Source of the DNA: JBBRYB01 sp038238115
Lineage (GTDB): Bacteria; Actinomycetota; Actinomycetes; Propionibacteriales; Nocardioidaceae
Length of the DNA: 26,596 bases
Direction: 5' to 3'
NCBI GenBank assembly: GCA_038238115.1
Contig: JBBRYB010000040.1
Span: 1 to 26,596 of the forward strand
This document shows positions 1 to 7,497 of the stretch, piece by piece. How positions within the stretch are numbered: position 1 is the stretch's first letter; every line of letters starts with the position of its first letter. Below the pieces are notes generated by a model that was given only the letters and a program-made list of their open reading frames with translations, ran no database searches and had not been told where the DNA came from. The translations under genes were made by a program, and so were the position numbers.

Positions 1-180
1 ACCGTTGCTCTGGCGGACCTGGTCAGGACCACAAGGTCAGCTGCTAAAGCTGGGACTTGGCGAACTGAGCGGCAACTGGCCCAGCCTGCGCCGCTCACGC
101 CTCGGCCTTGAAAGCGCTCGAGTCGCAGGCCCGCCGGCAGATCCCATGGTATGCCTGATATCCGCCCAGGGCCGATGACT

Positions 181-226
181 CGACCCAGTCGGGTCGGCCA
201 GCGCGCTCGAGGGCGCGACGCGCGGC
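181..226 (-). terminator. possible hairpin terminator after the catabolic operon
   Basis: Just past the stop codon of the cyclodeaminase-like gene there are two inverted repeats. One has arms cgaccc and gggtcg around a 4-base loop. The other is a longer imperfect GC-rich stem (gcc plus gcgcg arms) spanning roughly 197-226. There is no T-tract, so this is at best a weak, actinobacterial-type terminator. In bases 1-180 I recognise no gene on either strand. Confidence 0.3.
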
Positions 227-1176
227 TAATCGAGGTTGAGGATGCTTCCGATGTCGTTGAGGTGTGCTTGGGACATGACCATGGCGACGGCAGCGGCATC
301 AACTGCTGCAGCTCCCACCGAATCGAAGACGAGTCGGGCCGATTGGTCTGGAACTGTGTACTCGCGAGCCAACAGCGAACCTATCGCCGTGACGCGACTG
401 GAGTGTCCGGTATCAAGGTATGCGGATTCCCCGACGAGGAGAGCGTCTGCGGGCACGTCGGCGTAGACAATTGCCCGGTCGAGAACCCCGGGCGCAAGCT
501 CACGCTTCCCCGCGGTGTCGGCGCCCATCGCCAGCACGACTCCGGTTGGTAGGAGGTCACTGTCGCGCACGAGCGGCTCGCGAGCCGGGGTGCAGGTAAC
601 AATCAGATCTGCTCCATGCACCGCCTCGGCGACGGAGGGAAGGATGCGATGACACATACTGCCAAGGTCATCAACCAGGGCGTGTGCTCGCTGGATTGAC
701 CGGCTCCAGATGCGCACTTCGCCCGGGGTCAAAACCTGCATCACTGCGTCGTTCACCTGTCGTGCGACGGGGCCTGCCCCGATGATCGCGACAATCGGGG
801 CCTCGCCGTGTACTAGCGCTTTTGCCGCGACCGCCGCGATGGCTCCCGTGCGCATTGCGGTGAGATCCGCGCTAGCGACGATCGCCCGCAACTGTTGCTG
901 CGCGTGGTCGAACACAAGAATGGCACCTGAGGCGGTGCCACGGTCCGGCCGAAGGTTCGCCTTCACTGAAATGACCGGAGGCGTCAGAAGAGCTCCAGTC
1001 TTGAGGTGCAGCGAGGAGCCCGGCACGATCAGCTGGCTGGAACTACTGGGTGCGGCGTCGGGCGAGGCGATTGCGACCAGGGCGTCGCGGGTGGCCTGGA
1101 TGAGTGCCGGCCACTTCATGACGCTGAGTACGTCGGAGCGGCGCAGCACAAGGACGTCTCCGTCCGAGATATTCAC
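226..1176 (-). CDS. ornithine cyclodeaminase / mu-crystallin family protein
   Basis: This family uses NAD(P)H for imine reduction or cyclodeamination; members include ornithine cyclodeaminase, ectoine-utilisation EutC and iminosuccinate reductase BhcD. Counting from the GTG at 1176 the protein has 316 residues, normal for the family. Visible motifs are Lys59 and Lys72 in the substrate region, LTAMRTGA around Arg109, the Rossmann loop GAGPVA near 133-138, and the C-terminal DSVGAAAVD motif. A longer frame opens at 1440, but its first 88 residues have no family character and overlap the upstream gene. GTG 1176 lies 22 bases after that gene's stop and is therefore preferred, although no clear ribosome binding site is seen. 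It is the last gene of the minus-strand operon. The exact substrate cannot be read from sequence; oxidation or reduction of an imino acid made by the preceding PLP enzyme is an inference. Confidence 0.85.
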   Translation of the reverse strand: MNISDGDVLVLRRSDVLSVMKWPALIQATRDALVAIASPDAAPSSSSQLIVPGSSLHLKTGALLTPPVISVKANLRPDRGTASGAILVFDHAQQQLRAIVASADLTAMRTGAIAAVAAKALVHGEAPIVAIIGAGPVARQVNDAVMQVLTPGEVRIWSRSIQRAHALVDDLGSMCHRILPSVAEAVHGADLIVTCTPAREPLVRDSDLLPTGVVLAMGADTAGKRELAPGVLDRAIVYADVPADALLVGESAYLDTGHSSRVTAIGSLLAREYTVPDQSARLVFDSVGAAAVDAAAVAMVMSQAHLNDIGSILNLD

Positions 1177-1198
1177 GTGGTGTGGCGCCGATGGTTGG

Positions 1199-2353
1199 TC
1201 ACAGGCTGTGGCGCATCGCGTCGACGGTGATGCGTTCCACGATCTTGCCAGAACGTGTCCCGTATACTTCCGGCTGGAGGTCCATCCATACACAGACATG
1301 CACGGGCAGCAGCCGCTGCCGCTCACCAACCTTGAATTGGAAGGCGGCACGTGCTGCATCGAGAACGCCGTGCTCCTCAGAAAGCCGTGCCAATGGAACC
1401 TCCGGCATCCCCTGCACGTGCCCGAACCCGAACACGTCATCGTGGCTCATGGTGAGGCTCTTACTTCCCGCATCCACGGTGACCCGGGTGTCCGCGACGC
1501 TGACAACGGTGGTGAGCGTCGTCGCCGCTAACGCATCTGGGGTGCAAGACCAGGCACCGAGGGTACGTAGATCGTTGTAGACGTAGGTGCCGGGCCTGAT
1601 TTCGGTTATCCCGTCGTCGGCCGTCAGGTAGGGCGCGGTCAGCGTTGATCCGGCGGATACCACGCGGGGTGGCAGCCCGGCTGACTCGAGCCTCTCCCGG
1701 AGATCCCCCATGGTCCTTGCCTCGCTACGTGCTATCCGAGCAATCGATCCAGGGTCTGCAACATTGTGAGCATGGCCCGCGTGGGTCAAGATGCCGACGA
1801 ACTCCAAAGACGGCTGCGTTGCGACGTACTTTGCAAGTTGCACGACGGCATCCGGCCGGCCGCCGGCTCGGTGCATGCCGGTATCCACCTCAACCAGCAC
1901 GGGCAGTCGCCGACCCATCCGCGCGGCGAGACCCGCGTATCCGTCCGTCACCGGATCGGAGTCTGTAGTCAGGGTCAGGGAACCCGCGTCAGTGCGGCCG
2001 AGTCGATCCAGTTTCGCCGAGCCGACGACCGGGTAGGCAAGCACCACATCGGAGACCCCTGCTGCAAGCATGGTGGTGGCTTCGGTAGCGGTAGCCACGC
2101 ACATTCCGACCGCTCCGGCTGCTATTTGACGGTGGGCGATTGCCGCGCTTTTGTGCGACTTGGCATGCGGCCTCAGACGGAGTCCAAAGCGGTTGGCGTA
2201 CGCCGCCATGCGGTTGATGTTCATGTCGATGACGTCAAGGTCGACCAGCACCGCTGGGGTGTCCAGCGCGGCATCCTCAACGTCAATCGGCAGGTCGACT
2301 CCGGGCGCCAGGGGCAACGGTAGCTGAATGTGCGCTGTGTCAGGAGGGTTCAC
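1199..2353 (-). CDS. fold-type III PLP enzyme, D-serine dehydratase / D-threonine aldolase family
   Basis: The 384-residue protein has an N-terminal alanine-racemase-like barrel. The RPHAKSHK motif carries the likely PLP lysine (Lys65). The C-terminal beta domain has the metal site LPVHVC, with His352 and Cys354. From family knowledge, a His-x-Cys pair is typical of zinc D-serine dehydratases and D-threo-3-hydroxyaspartate dehydratase, whereas D-threonine aldolases usually have His-x-Asp. This leans the call toward a dehydratase acting on a D-configured 3-hydroxy amino acid. The start overlaps the aldehyde dehydrogenase stop by 4 bases (ATGA), so translation is probably coupled. The cyclodeaminase-like gene follows after 22 bases, which suggests that product and substrate are shared. 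The function class is solid; the substrate is inferred. Confidence 0.87.
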   Translation of the reverse strand: MNPPDTAHIQLPLPLAPGVDLPIDVEDAALDTPAVLVDLDVIDMNINRMAAYANRFGLRLRPHAKSHKSAAIAHRQIAAGAVGMCVATATEATTMLAAGVSDVVLAYPVVGSAKLDRLGRTDAGSLTLTTDSDPVTDGYAGLAARMGRRLPVLVEVDTGMHRAGGRPDAVVQLAKYVATQPSLEFVGILTHAGHAHNVADPGSIARIARSEARTMGDLRERLESAGLPPRVVSAGSTLTAPYLTADDGITEIRPGTYVYNDLRTLGAWSCTPDALAATTLTTVVSVADTRVTVDAGSKSLTMSHDDVFGFGHVQGMPEVPLARLSEEHGVLDAARAAFQFKVGERQRLLPVHVCVWMDLQPEVYGTRSGKIVERITVDAMRHSL

Positions 2354-3777
2354 AGACCGATCACACCGGTCTTGATCTGCGCAAAACCGCGCAGGCCCTC
2401 GGCGCCTTTCTCCCGACCGAATCCAGATCGCTTGAACCCACCGAAGGGCAGTTCTACTCCACCCGAGGCGCCGTAGGTGTTCACGAAGACCTGCCCTGCG
2501 ATGACCTCACGGATCATCCGTTGAGACCTGGTTGCGTCCCGAGTCCACACCCCAGCGACGAGGCCGTACTCCGTCCCGTTTGCGAGTGCGACGGCTTCTT
2601 CTTCGGCGCCGAAGGGGCTCACGGTGAGGAACGGCCCAAAGATCTCCTCCTGGCTGAGTTGACTCGACGGGTCGACCTCGTCGACGAGGGTCGGCTGCAT
2701 AAAGAAGCCGCCGCCGTACGACCCGCCGTTGAGTGCTTCACCGCCATAGACGAGGTCCGCCTCACCGCGTGCAATGTCCGCGAACTCCAGCACCCGGTCG
2801 CGTTGGTCGGAGGTGATCAACGGTCCCAGGGTCGGGTCGTCAAGGGCCGGGCCGATTGTGACCTCGGCGAAGGTCGCGGCAATCCTGCCGACCAATTCGT
2901 CGTGAATGTCGCGTTGCACGAGCAAGCGGGAACCGGCACTGCAGGTCTGCCCAGCCATCTGCAGGATTGAGTTCACGATGATGGGCAGCGCATGGTCGAG
3001 GTCGGCGTCGGCGAACACGATGTTGGGCGACTTGCCGCCAAGTTCCATAGTGACTGGGATGAGGCGTTCTGCAGCGCCGTGGCTGATGATTCGGCCGACC
3101 TCCACGGATCCCGTGAACGAGATGTGCCCGACGCCTGGGTGGGCGACCACGGCCGCGCCAGCCGTTTCACCTAGACCGGTGACGACGTTCACCGCCCCGG
3201 CCGGCAGTCCCGCTTCAAGCGCGAGCTCGGCGAACTTCAGGGCGGTGAGGGGGGCCTCCTCCGAAGGCTTGAGGACGACGCAGTTGCCCATCGCTAGCGA
3301 TGGCGCCACCGATCGGGCCATGATTTGCAGTGGATAGTTCCAGGGAATGATGTGCCCTGTGACCCCGTGCGGTTCGTACATCGTGAAGACGAAGGTGTTG
3401 TCGTTGAGCGGAATGGTTGAGCCGTAGAAGGTCTCTATCGCGCTGGCGTAGAAGTCGAAGTATCGTGCCGTGATTTCTACGTCTCGGCGCCCTTGGGTCA
3501 GCGGCTTGCCTGTTTGTAGGCTCTCGAGCCGCCCGAGTTCGTCAATGTCACGATCGAAGAGCTGGGCTACCCGACGCAGCAATCGCGCCCGTTCTGCGAC
3601 CGCTAACCGGCACCAGGAGGGCTGGGCGTCAGCGGCCGCAGCAACGGCTTGGTCGACTTCTTGCGGTCCACAGTTAGCGGTTTCCGCGATCACATTGCCG
3701 CTCGATGGGTCTTGCACCTCGACTTTTTCAGTAGTGGTGAGCGGTTTTCCGGCCACGATCGCGGGCAGTTGATCCAT
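2350..3777 (-). CDS. NAD(P)-dependent aldehyde dehydrogenase
   Basis: The protein has 475 residues, the usual length of the ALDH superfamily, and resembles the betaine/aminoaldehyde dehydrogenase side of it. Visible key residues are Asn147 in PWNYP, Lys170 in LKPSEE (cofactor), general base Glu245 in MELGGKS, and catalytic Cys279 in GQTCSAGSR. The EEIFGP and PFGGFKRSGFGRE motifs are at the C-terminus. The start is supported by AGGAGA at 3785-3790, seven bases before the ATG and overlapping the stop of the ROK gene. It overlaps the next gene by ATGA. A likely job is oxidising the aldehyde released by the kinase/phospho-lyase fusion or by the SDR; that link is inferred from neighbourhood. Confidence 0.93.
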   Translation of the reverse strand: MDQLPAIVAGKPLTTTEKVEVQDPSSGNVIAETANCGPQEVDQAVAAAADAQPSWCRLAVAERARLLRRVAQLFDRDIDELGRLESLQTGKPLTQGRRDVEITARYFDFYASAIETFYGSTIPLNDNTFVFTMYEPHGVTGHIIPWNYPLQIMARSVAPSLAMGNCVVLKPSEEAPLTALKFAELALEAGLPAGAVNVVTGLGETAGAAVVAHPGVGHISFTGSVEVGRIISHGAAERLIPVTMELGGKSPNIVFADADLDHALPIIVNSILQMAGQTCSAGSRLLVQRDIHDELVGRIAATFAEVTIGPALDDPTLGPLITSDQRDRVLEFADIARGEADLVYGGEALNGGSYGGGFFMQPTLVDEVDPSSQLSQEEIFGPFLTVSPFGAEEEAVALANGTEYGLVAGVWTRDATRSQRMIREVIAGQVFVNTYGASGGVELPFGGFKRSGFGREKGAEGLRGFAQIKTGVIGL

Positions 3778-3788
3778 AGTGTCTTCTC

Positions 3789-5042
3789 CTAGACTTGGCG
3801 CGGGGCTTCGGGCCGTAGCAGGCGGGCGGATAGCCAGCTCTCCACGAACCGGGTTGCGGCGAGCGCCGCCCCCACCAGCACGGCTTGATCAGCCAGGGTG
3901 CTCGAGAGGACGTCGATTTCATCGGGCAGTTTGGCGCGCAGATGCGGCTCGAGCACGGGGAAGGCCCGAGACAGCCCGCCGCCGAACACGACCGCGTCAG
4001 GGTCGATCACCGCACACAATCTGGCCAGAATGGCGGCGATCTCTGTGGCCGCCCAGGCAACGACTTGCAACGCCTTTCGATCGCCGGCGCTGGCCGCAGC
4101 GATCAGGCCCGCGCCGTCACCGAGCACGCGCTTGCCTCGGCGTGCCCGGTATTGAGCCATGAGTCCGTCGACGGTGAGGCACTCCGCCAAGGTGGCGTCC
4201 GGGCGGCCACCTGGAGGGACATCGGTGACTGGCCAGTTGGCGATGCGCCCGAACCGCCCACGTGTACCTGCCACTGAGCGACCGTTGACTGCCCAGCCGA
4301 CACCGATACCCTTGCCGACTTCAATCAGTAGGAGCGACTGTGCGCCCGGTGCGGTCCCGGCACTGCTGCATTCCGCCATCGCTGCAAGGTGATCGTCTTG
4401 TACCACCGCGACCTCGCAACCGAACCGCCGCCGTAGATGGTCACCGAGGTTGAAGCCGTGCCAATCGCCGTGTTCGGGAGGGTTGCTCAAACTGCCTGAC
4501 CGGGGGTCAACCGCTGAGGCGATGCCGACTCCCACGGCCGCCAGCTCCCCGACTGAGAGGTGGTGCTTGCGCAGGAGGCCGGTAAGTTCCTTCTCCATAG
4601 AGCGCGCAAGCCCCTCTCGCGTTGGCCGGGTGTCAGCAGCCGATGACACCAACACCGTGCCGGACGCACTCGCAAGGGCGTAACGCGTCGTCGCGTTTCC
4701 GACATCGACGGCCGCCACAACGCAGGCGTGGTCGTTGAACCGGTACATCACCGGTGGGCGTCCCAATCGAGCCCCGTCCGCGGGCAGCGTGTCTTCGACA
4801 ACGAAGCCGGCTTGCATGAGCTCGGAGACAAGGCGGTGCACGGTGGGAACAGCCAGCCCGCTCCGGCGCGCCAGCTCTGATCGTGACACGCCACCACGAG
4901 CCCGCAACTCCTGGATGATGCGCAACAGGTTGGCCACGCGAAGATCCGGAGGTGTCAGAGTTGGCTGAAGGCCGTCCTTCATCACCACTGTGGAGGTCGT
5001 CGCCGTTCCTCGGTATGCGCCGACAACGGTAGGTCCGCTCAC
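3789..5042 (-). CDS. ROK-family transcriptional regulator
   Basis: The protein has 417 residues. A winged helix-turn-helix lies at about residues 36-82 (VSRSELARRSGLAVPTVHR forms the helix-turn-helix), followed by a ROK sugar-kinase-like domain beginning DVGNATTRYAL near 113. The ROK zinc signature (GH followed by a CxCGxxGC cluster) is absent: the matching stretch reads GRFGRIANWPVTDVPPGG, with no cysteines and no histidine. Kinase activity is therefore unlikely and ligand sensing may differ from NagC/Mlc. The GTG start at 5042 overlaps the SDR stop by 4 bases (GTGA); a later ATG at 4982 is possible. Sitting second in the catabolic operon, it is probably the local, self-regulating repressor or activator. 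Confidence 0.88.
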   Translation of the reverse strand: MSGPTVVGAYRGTATTSTVVMKDGLQPTLTPPDLRVANLLRIIQELRARGGVSRSELARRSGLAVPTVHRLVSELMQAGFVVEDTLPADGARLGRPPVMYRFNDHACVVAAVDVGNATTRYALASASGTVLVSSAADTRPTREGLARSMEKELTGLLRKHHLSVGELAAVGVGIASAVDPRSGSLSNPPEHGDWHGFNLGDHLRRRFGCEVAVVQDDHLAAMAECSSAGTAPGAQSLLLIEVGKGIGVGWAVNGRSVAGTRGRFGRIANWPVTDVPPGGRPDATLAECLTVDGLMAQYRARRGKRVLGDGAGLIAAASAGDRKALQVVAWAATEIAAILARLCAVIDPDAVVFGGGLSRAFPVLEPHLRAKLPDEIDVLSSTLADQAVLVGAALAATRFVESWLSARLLRPEAPRQV

Positions 5043-5800
5043 TTGGCGGTGTATCCGCCGTCCAGAACCAAGCAGCTCCCCACAGCAAACGAACTGTCAT
5101 CGCTGGCCAGGAAGAGGGCCCCCTTGGCGATCTCGGTAGCCTCAGCGATCCGTGAGATGGGGGCCCAGGACGCCTGTTCAGCGGCTGTCCTGTCTGGGTC
5201 CTGGCTGTTGTCAACCTCCGCTTGGAGTAGCGGAGTCCGGGTGATACCAGGGCATAGTGCGTTGACCCGAATGTTGTGCCGGATGAGGTCCACGGCGATG
5301 GACTTTGTGAACATGATCACGGCGCCCTTGCTGGCGTTGTACGCGGGAGATTCAGGAACGGCTACGATGCCCATCTCCGAGCCGAGCGTGATGATTGTGC
5401 CGCCGCCCTTCGTACGCATATGAGGTACCGCGTGCTTAATCAGGGTGAACATGCCCTTAACGTTCGTGTCCAGGACGCTGTCCCATTCTTCCTCGCTGAG
5501 GTCCTCGATAGGGGCAACGCTGGGGATTCCGGCGTTACAGACGAGGATCTCGAGCGAACCGAACTCGTCGACCGCTCGAGAAACCATGCTGGCTGCGTCC
5601 GACATGGACCGGACGTCGCCCGCGACCATACGGACTTCGCCGAGTTCGCCGAGCTCCTTCGTGGTCTGCGCCAACAGCTCGGCATTGATGTCGGCGACCA
5701 CGACCCTGGCACCTTCCTCGAGGAAGACCTCGGCGATGGCTCGCCCGATCCCCGAAGCGCCGCCGCTGATGAGCGCCGTCTGCTCAGCCAGTCTGGCCAT
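5039..5800 (-). CDS. short-chain dehydrogenase/reductase (SDR)
   Basis: This is a classical SDR of 253 residues. It has the cofactor loop GGASGIG at 13-19, Asp37 after the second beta strand (favours NAD over NADP), NAG at 89-91, and the catalytic set Asn113, Ser141, Tyr154 and Lys158 (PAYNASK). The C-terminal ALFLASDDSSFAVGSCLVLDGGY is typical. The ATG start is supported by a GGAG at 5809-5812, eight bases upstream. It is the first gene of the tight minus-strand operon and is preceded by an AT-rich, promoter-like gap. It oxidises or reduces an alcohol/ketone pair; the substrate is not readable. Confidence 0.92.
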   Translation of the reverse strand: MARLAEQTALISGGASGIGRAIAEVFLEEGARVVVADINAELLAQTTKELGELGEVRMVAGDVRSMSDAASMVSRAVDEFGSLEILVCNAGIPSVAPIEDLSEEEWDSVLDTNVKGMFTLIKHAVPHMRTKGGGTIITLGSEMGIVAVPESPAYNASKGAVIMFTKSIAVDLIRHNIRVNALCPGITRTPLLQAEVDNSQDPDRTAAEQASWAPISRIAEATEIAKGALFLASDDSSFAVGSCLVLDGGYTAK

Positions 5801-5908
5801 TTCGCCGTCTCCATCCGTGTGCAGTCGATATTTTCTCTGATGTTAACAAAGCAGCGTGTGGGCCCTTCGTGGAGCACCTTCCGGCGGAGCGACCCGCTGC
5901 TCGTTCGG
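5801..5908 (-). promoter_or_regulatory. promoter/operator region of the SDR-led operon
   Basis: This 108-base gap separates the permease stop from the SDR start. It holds an AT-rich patch (5827-5852) that stands out in GC-rich DNA, including the 8-base palindrome TGTTAACA at 5841-5848. It could hold a promoter and an operator for the ROK regulator. No convincing -35/-10 pair with canonical spacing was found, so the assignment is positional. Confidence 0.35.
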
Positions 5909-7390
5909 CTAGAGAGGGCGCCCGTCGGGCAGCACCGATGCATCCTCGGGCGCGCCGGGTTGCCCCTCCATGAACAAGACAGCCCCGAGTCGAGCAAGGG
6001 ACCGGGATCCGCGACGCTTGAGGACAACCACCCAGGCGATGGACACCGCGATCACCAGGACGATCACGAAGGGCATGGCGTTCAGCGGAGGTGCCGGGAA
6101 AGGATGGAGGACCAGGTACATCGCCGCGAAGAAGGTGATGCTCGACAGGGCCGGGAACAACGCGTGCAAGACCCACGAGAACTGGTCGCGGAAACGCTTC
6201 CACATGAAGGCGGGGAGCGCGGCGTTGGTAAGGATGAAGATCGGCAAGATGCCGAGTGACGACAGGTATCCCAAGTTGCCGAAAGCGGGCAGGGGACCCC
6301 AGTGCGCCCCCGCGATGAGTCCGATCACCAAGGTGAAGGCCGAGTACACGATGATCGCGACATGCGGCGTCTTGAAACGCGGGTGCGTGCGGCCCAGTGC
6401 CCTCGGTAACATACCGTCACGCCCAAGTGCATAGAGCACTCGGAAGTTGGCCGTGTGAATCGCGAGAAGCACCGCAACGATGGCAGACAACGCCGCCAGG
6501 TCCACCAAATTCGCGTACCACGGCCCGACATATCTGACCGCCATGTCGTGAAGCGGCGCCGATGAGGCGGAAAGCTTGTCGACGTTCTTCGCGCCGTAGC
6601 CGACGATGATCGAGTACATGGCGAATGAGAACCATAGACCAGTCAGCACCACCGATCCGATTAAAGCGATGGGCAGGTTACGACGCGGATTCTTGACCTC
6701 CTCCGCGACCGTCGAGCAGGACTCAAACCCGAAAAAGGCCAGGACGATGAAGACGAACGCCTGGCCGATGCCGCCGGCGCCACCTGAGCTGTGAGCCGGG
6801 CTGAAAGCCTCAGGCACCTGGCCCGAGTCTCCGCCCTTGAACACGATCAGTACCAGGAGTATCGCGACAACCGTCACCTCGGCGATCAGGAAGGCGATGC
6901 CGAACTGCATCGACGTGTGGACGGAGTACCAAGACAGTGCCCCCACGAGGACGACCACCACGATCATCAGCAGCCACCAAGGCAAGCTGATCCCGAAGTC
7001 TGCGTCAAGCGTATCGCTGACGAAGCCACCAAAGAGGTTGGTGTTCAGCGGAGACTGAAGGGCGTAGGCGAACATCAGCAGAAGGCCCGCAACCAAACCA
7101 ACGCTCGGCCCGAACGAGAGCGTGATGAACTTATAGAAGGTGCCGGCCGAAGTAACCCGACGGGTGAATTGGGCTATCGTCGAGGCCATCAATGCGATGC
7201 CCAGCGTCCCCAAAAGGAAGACGAATGGCGATGAGACCCCCGCTTTGCCAGCAATCAACGCGCTAATGAAAATCACACCGATGGTCGGTGAGATAAAAGC
7301 CAACGACATCGCCATCGCGCTGGGCAAGCCAAGGGAGTTACGTTTGAGTTGGTTAGTGCCGCTCTCAGCGACGGTCGCTTCCGTGGTCAT
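5909..7390 (-). CDS. APC-superfamily amino acid/amine permease
   Basis: The integral membrane protein has 493 residues and about 12 hydrophobic segments. The N-terminal signature SLAFISPTIGV and the SAGTFYKFI stretch are typical of the amino acid-polyamine-organocation superfamily. An upstream in-frame ATG exists at 7414, but the ATG at 7390 has a strong GGAGG (7395-7399) four bases before it and gives the normal N-terminus MTTEATV. It is divergent from the kinase/lyase fusion and 108 bases upstream of the SDR-led operon on the same strand. It probably imports the amino acid or amino alcohol that the locus degrades. The substrate is inferred only from context. Confidence 0.9.
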   Translation of the reverse strand: MTTEATVAESGTNQLKRNSLGLPSAMAMSLAFISPTIGVIFISALIAGKAGVSSPFVFLLGTLGIALMASTIAQFTRRVTSAGTFYKFITLSFGPSVGLVAGLLLMFAYALQSPLNTNLFGGFVSDTLDADFGISLPWWLLMIVVVVLVGALSWYSVHTSMQFGIAFLIAEVTVVAILLVLIVFKGGDSGQVPEAFSPAHSSGGAGGIGQAFVFIVLAFFGFESCSTVAEEVKNPRRNLPIALIGSVVLTGLWFSFAMYSIIVGYGAKNVDKLSASSAPLHDMAVRYVGPWYANLVDLAALSAIVAVLLAIHTANFRVLYALGRDGMLPRALGRTHPRFKTPHVAIIVYSAFTLVIGLIAGAHWGPLPAFGNLGYLSSLGILPIFILTNAALPAFMWKRFRDQFSWVLHALFPALSSITFFAAMYLVLHPFPAPPLNAMPFVIVLVIAVSIAWVVVLKRRGSRSLARLGAVLFMEGQPGAPEDASVLPDGRPL

Positions 7391-7497
7391 CAAGCCTCCA
7401 TGCTCCGAGATCATTACGAACGGTAAAGAAAGAAGCAGACGTTGTCAAGGCTCGCGCGGCTTGTCCTGGTCGGGAGACGTGCGCGGACGTCTCGAGA
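7391..7497. promoter_or_regulatory. divergent promoter region with perfect inverted repeat
   Basis: This is the short intergenic region between the permease (leftward) and the kinase/lyase fusion (rightward). It contains a perfect 7-base inverted repeat: gagacgt at 7474-7480 and acgtctc at 7487-7493, separated by 6 bases. It lies immediately before the GTG at 7498. It could be an operator for a dimeric regulator or a 5' UTR hairpin. Promoter hexamers were not resolved. Confidence 0.45.

Noticed and set aside
226..1440. 404-residue version of the cyclodeaminase-like protein starting at 1440
   Set aside because: The first 88 residues are low-quality and overlap the coding end of the upstream gene; the GTG at 1176 gives the normal family length.
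710..1531. Long plus-strand frame opposite the operon
   Set aside because: It is antisense to two well-supported enzymes and its composition is that of a shadow frame.
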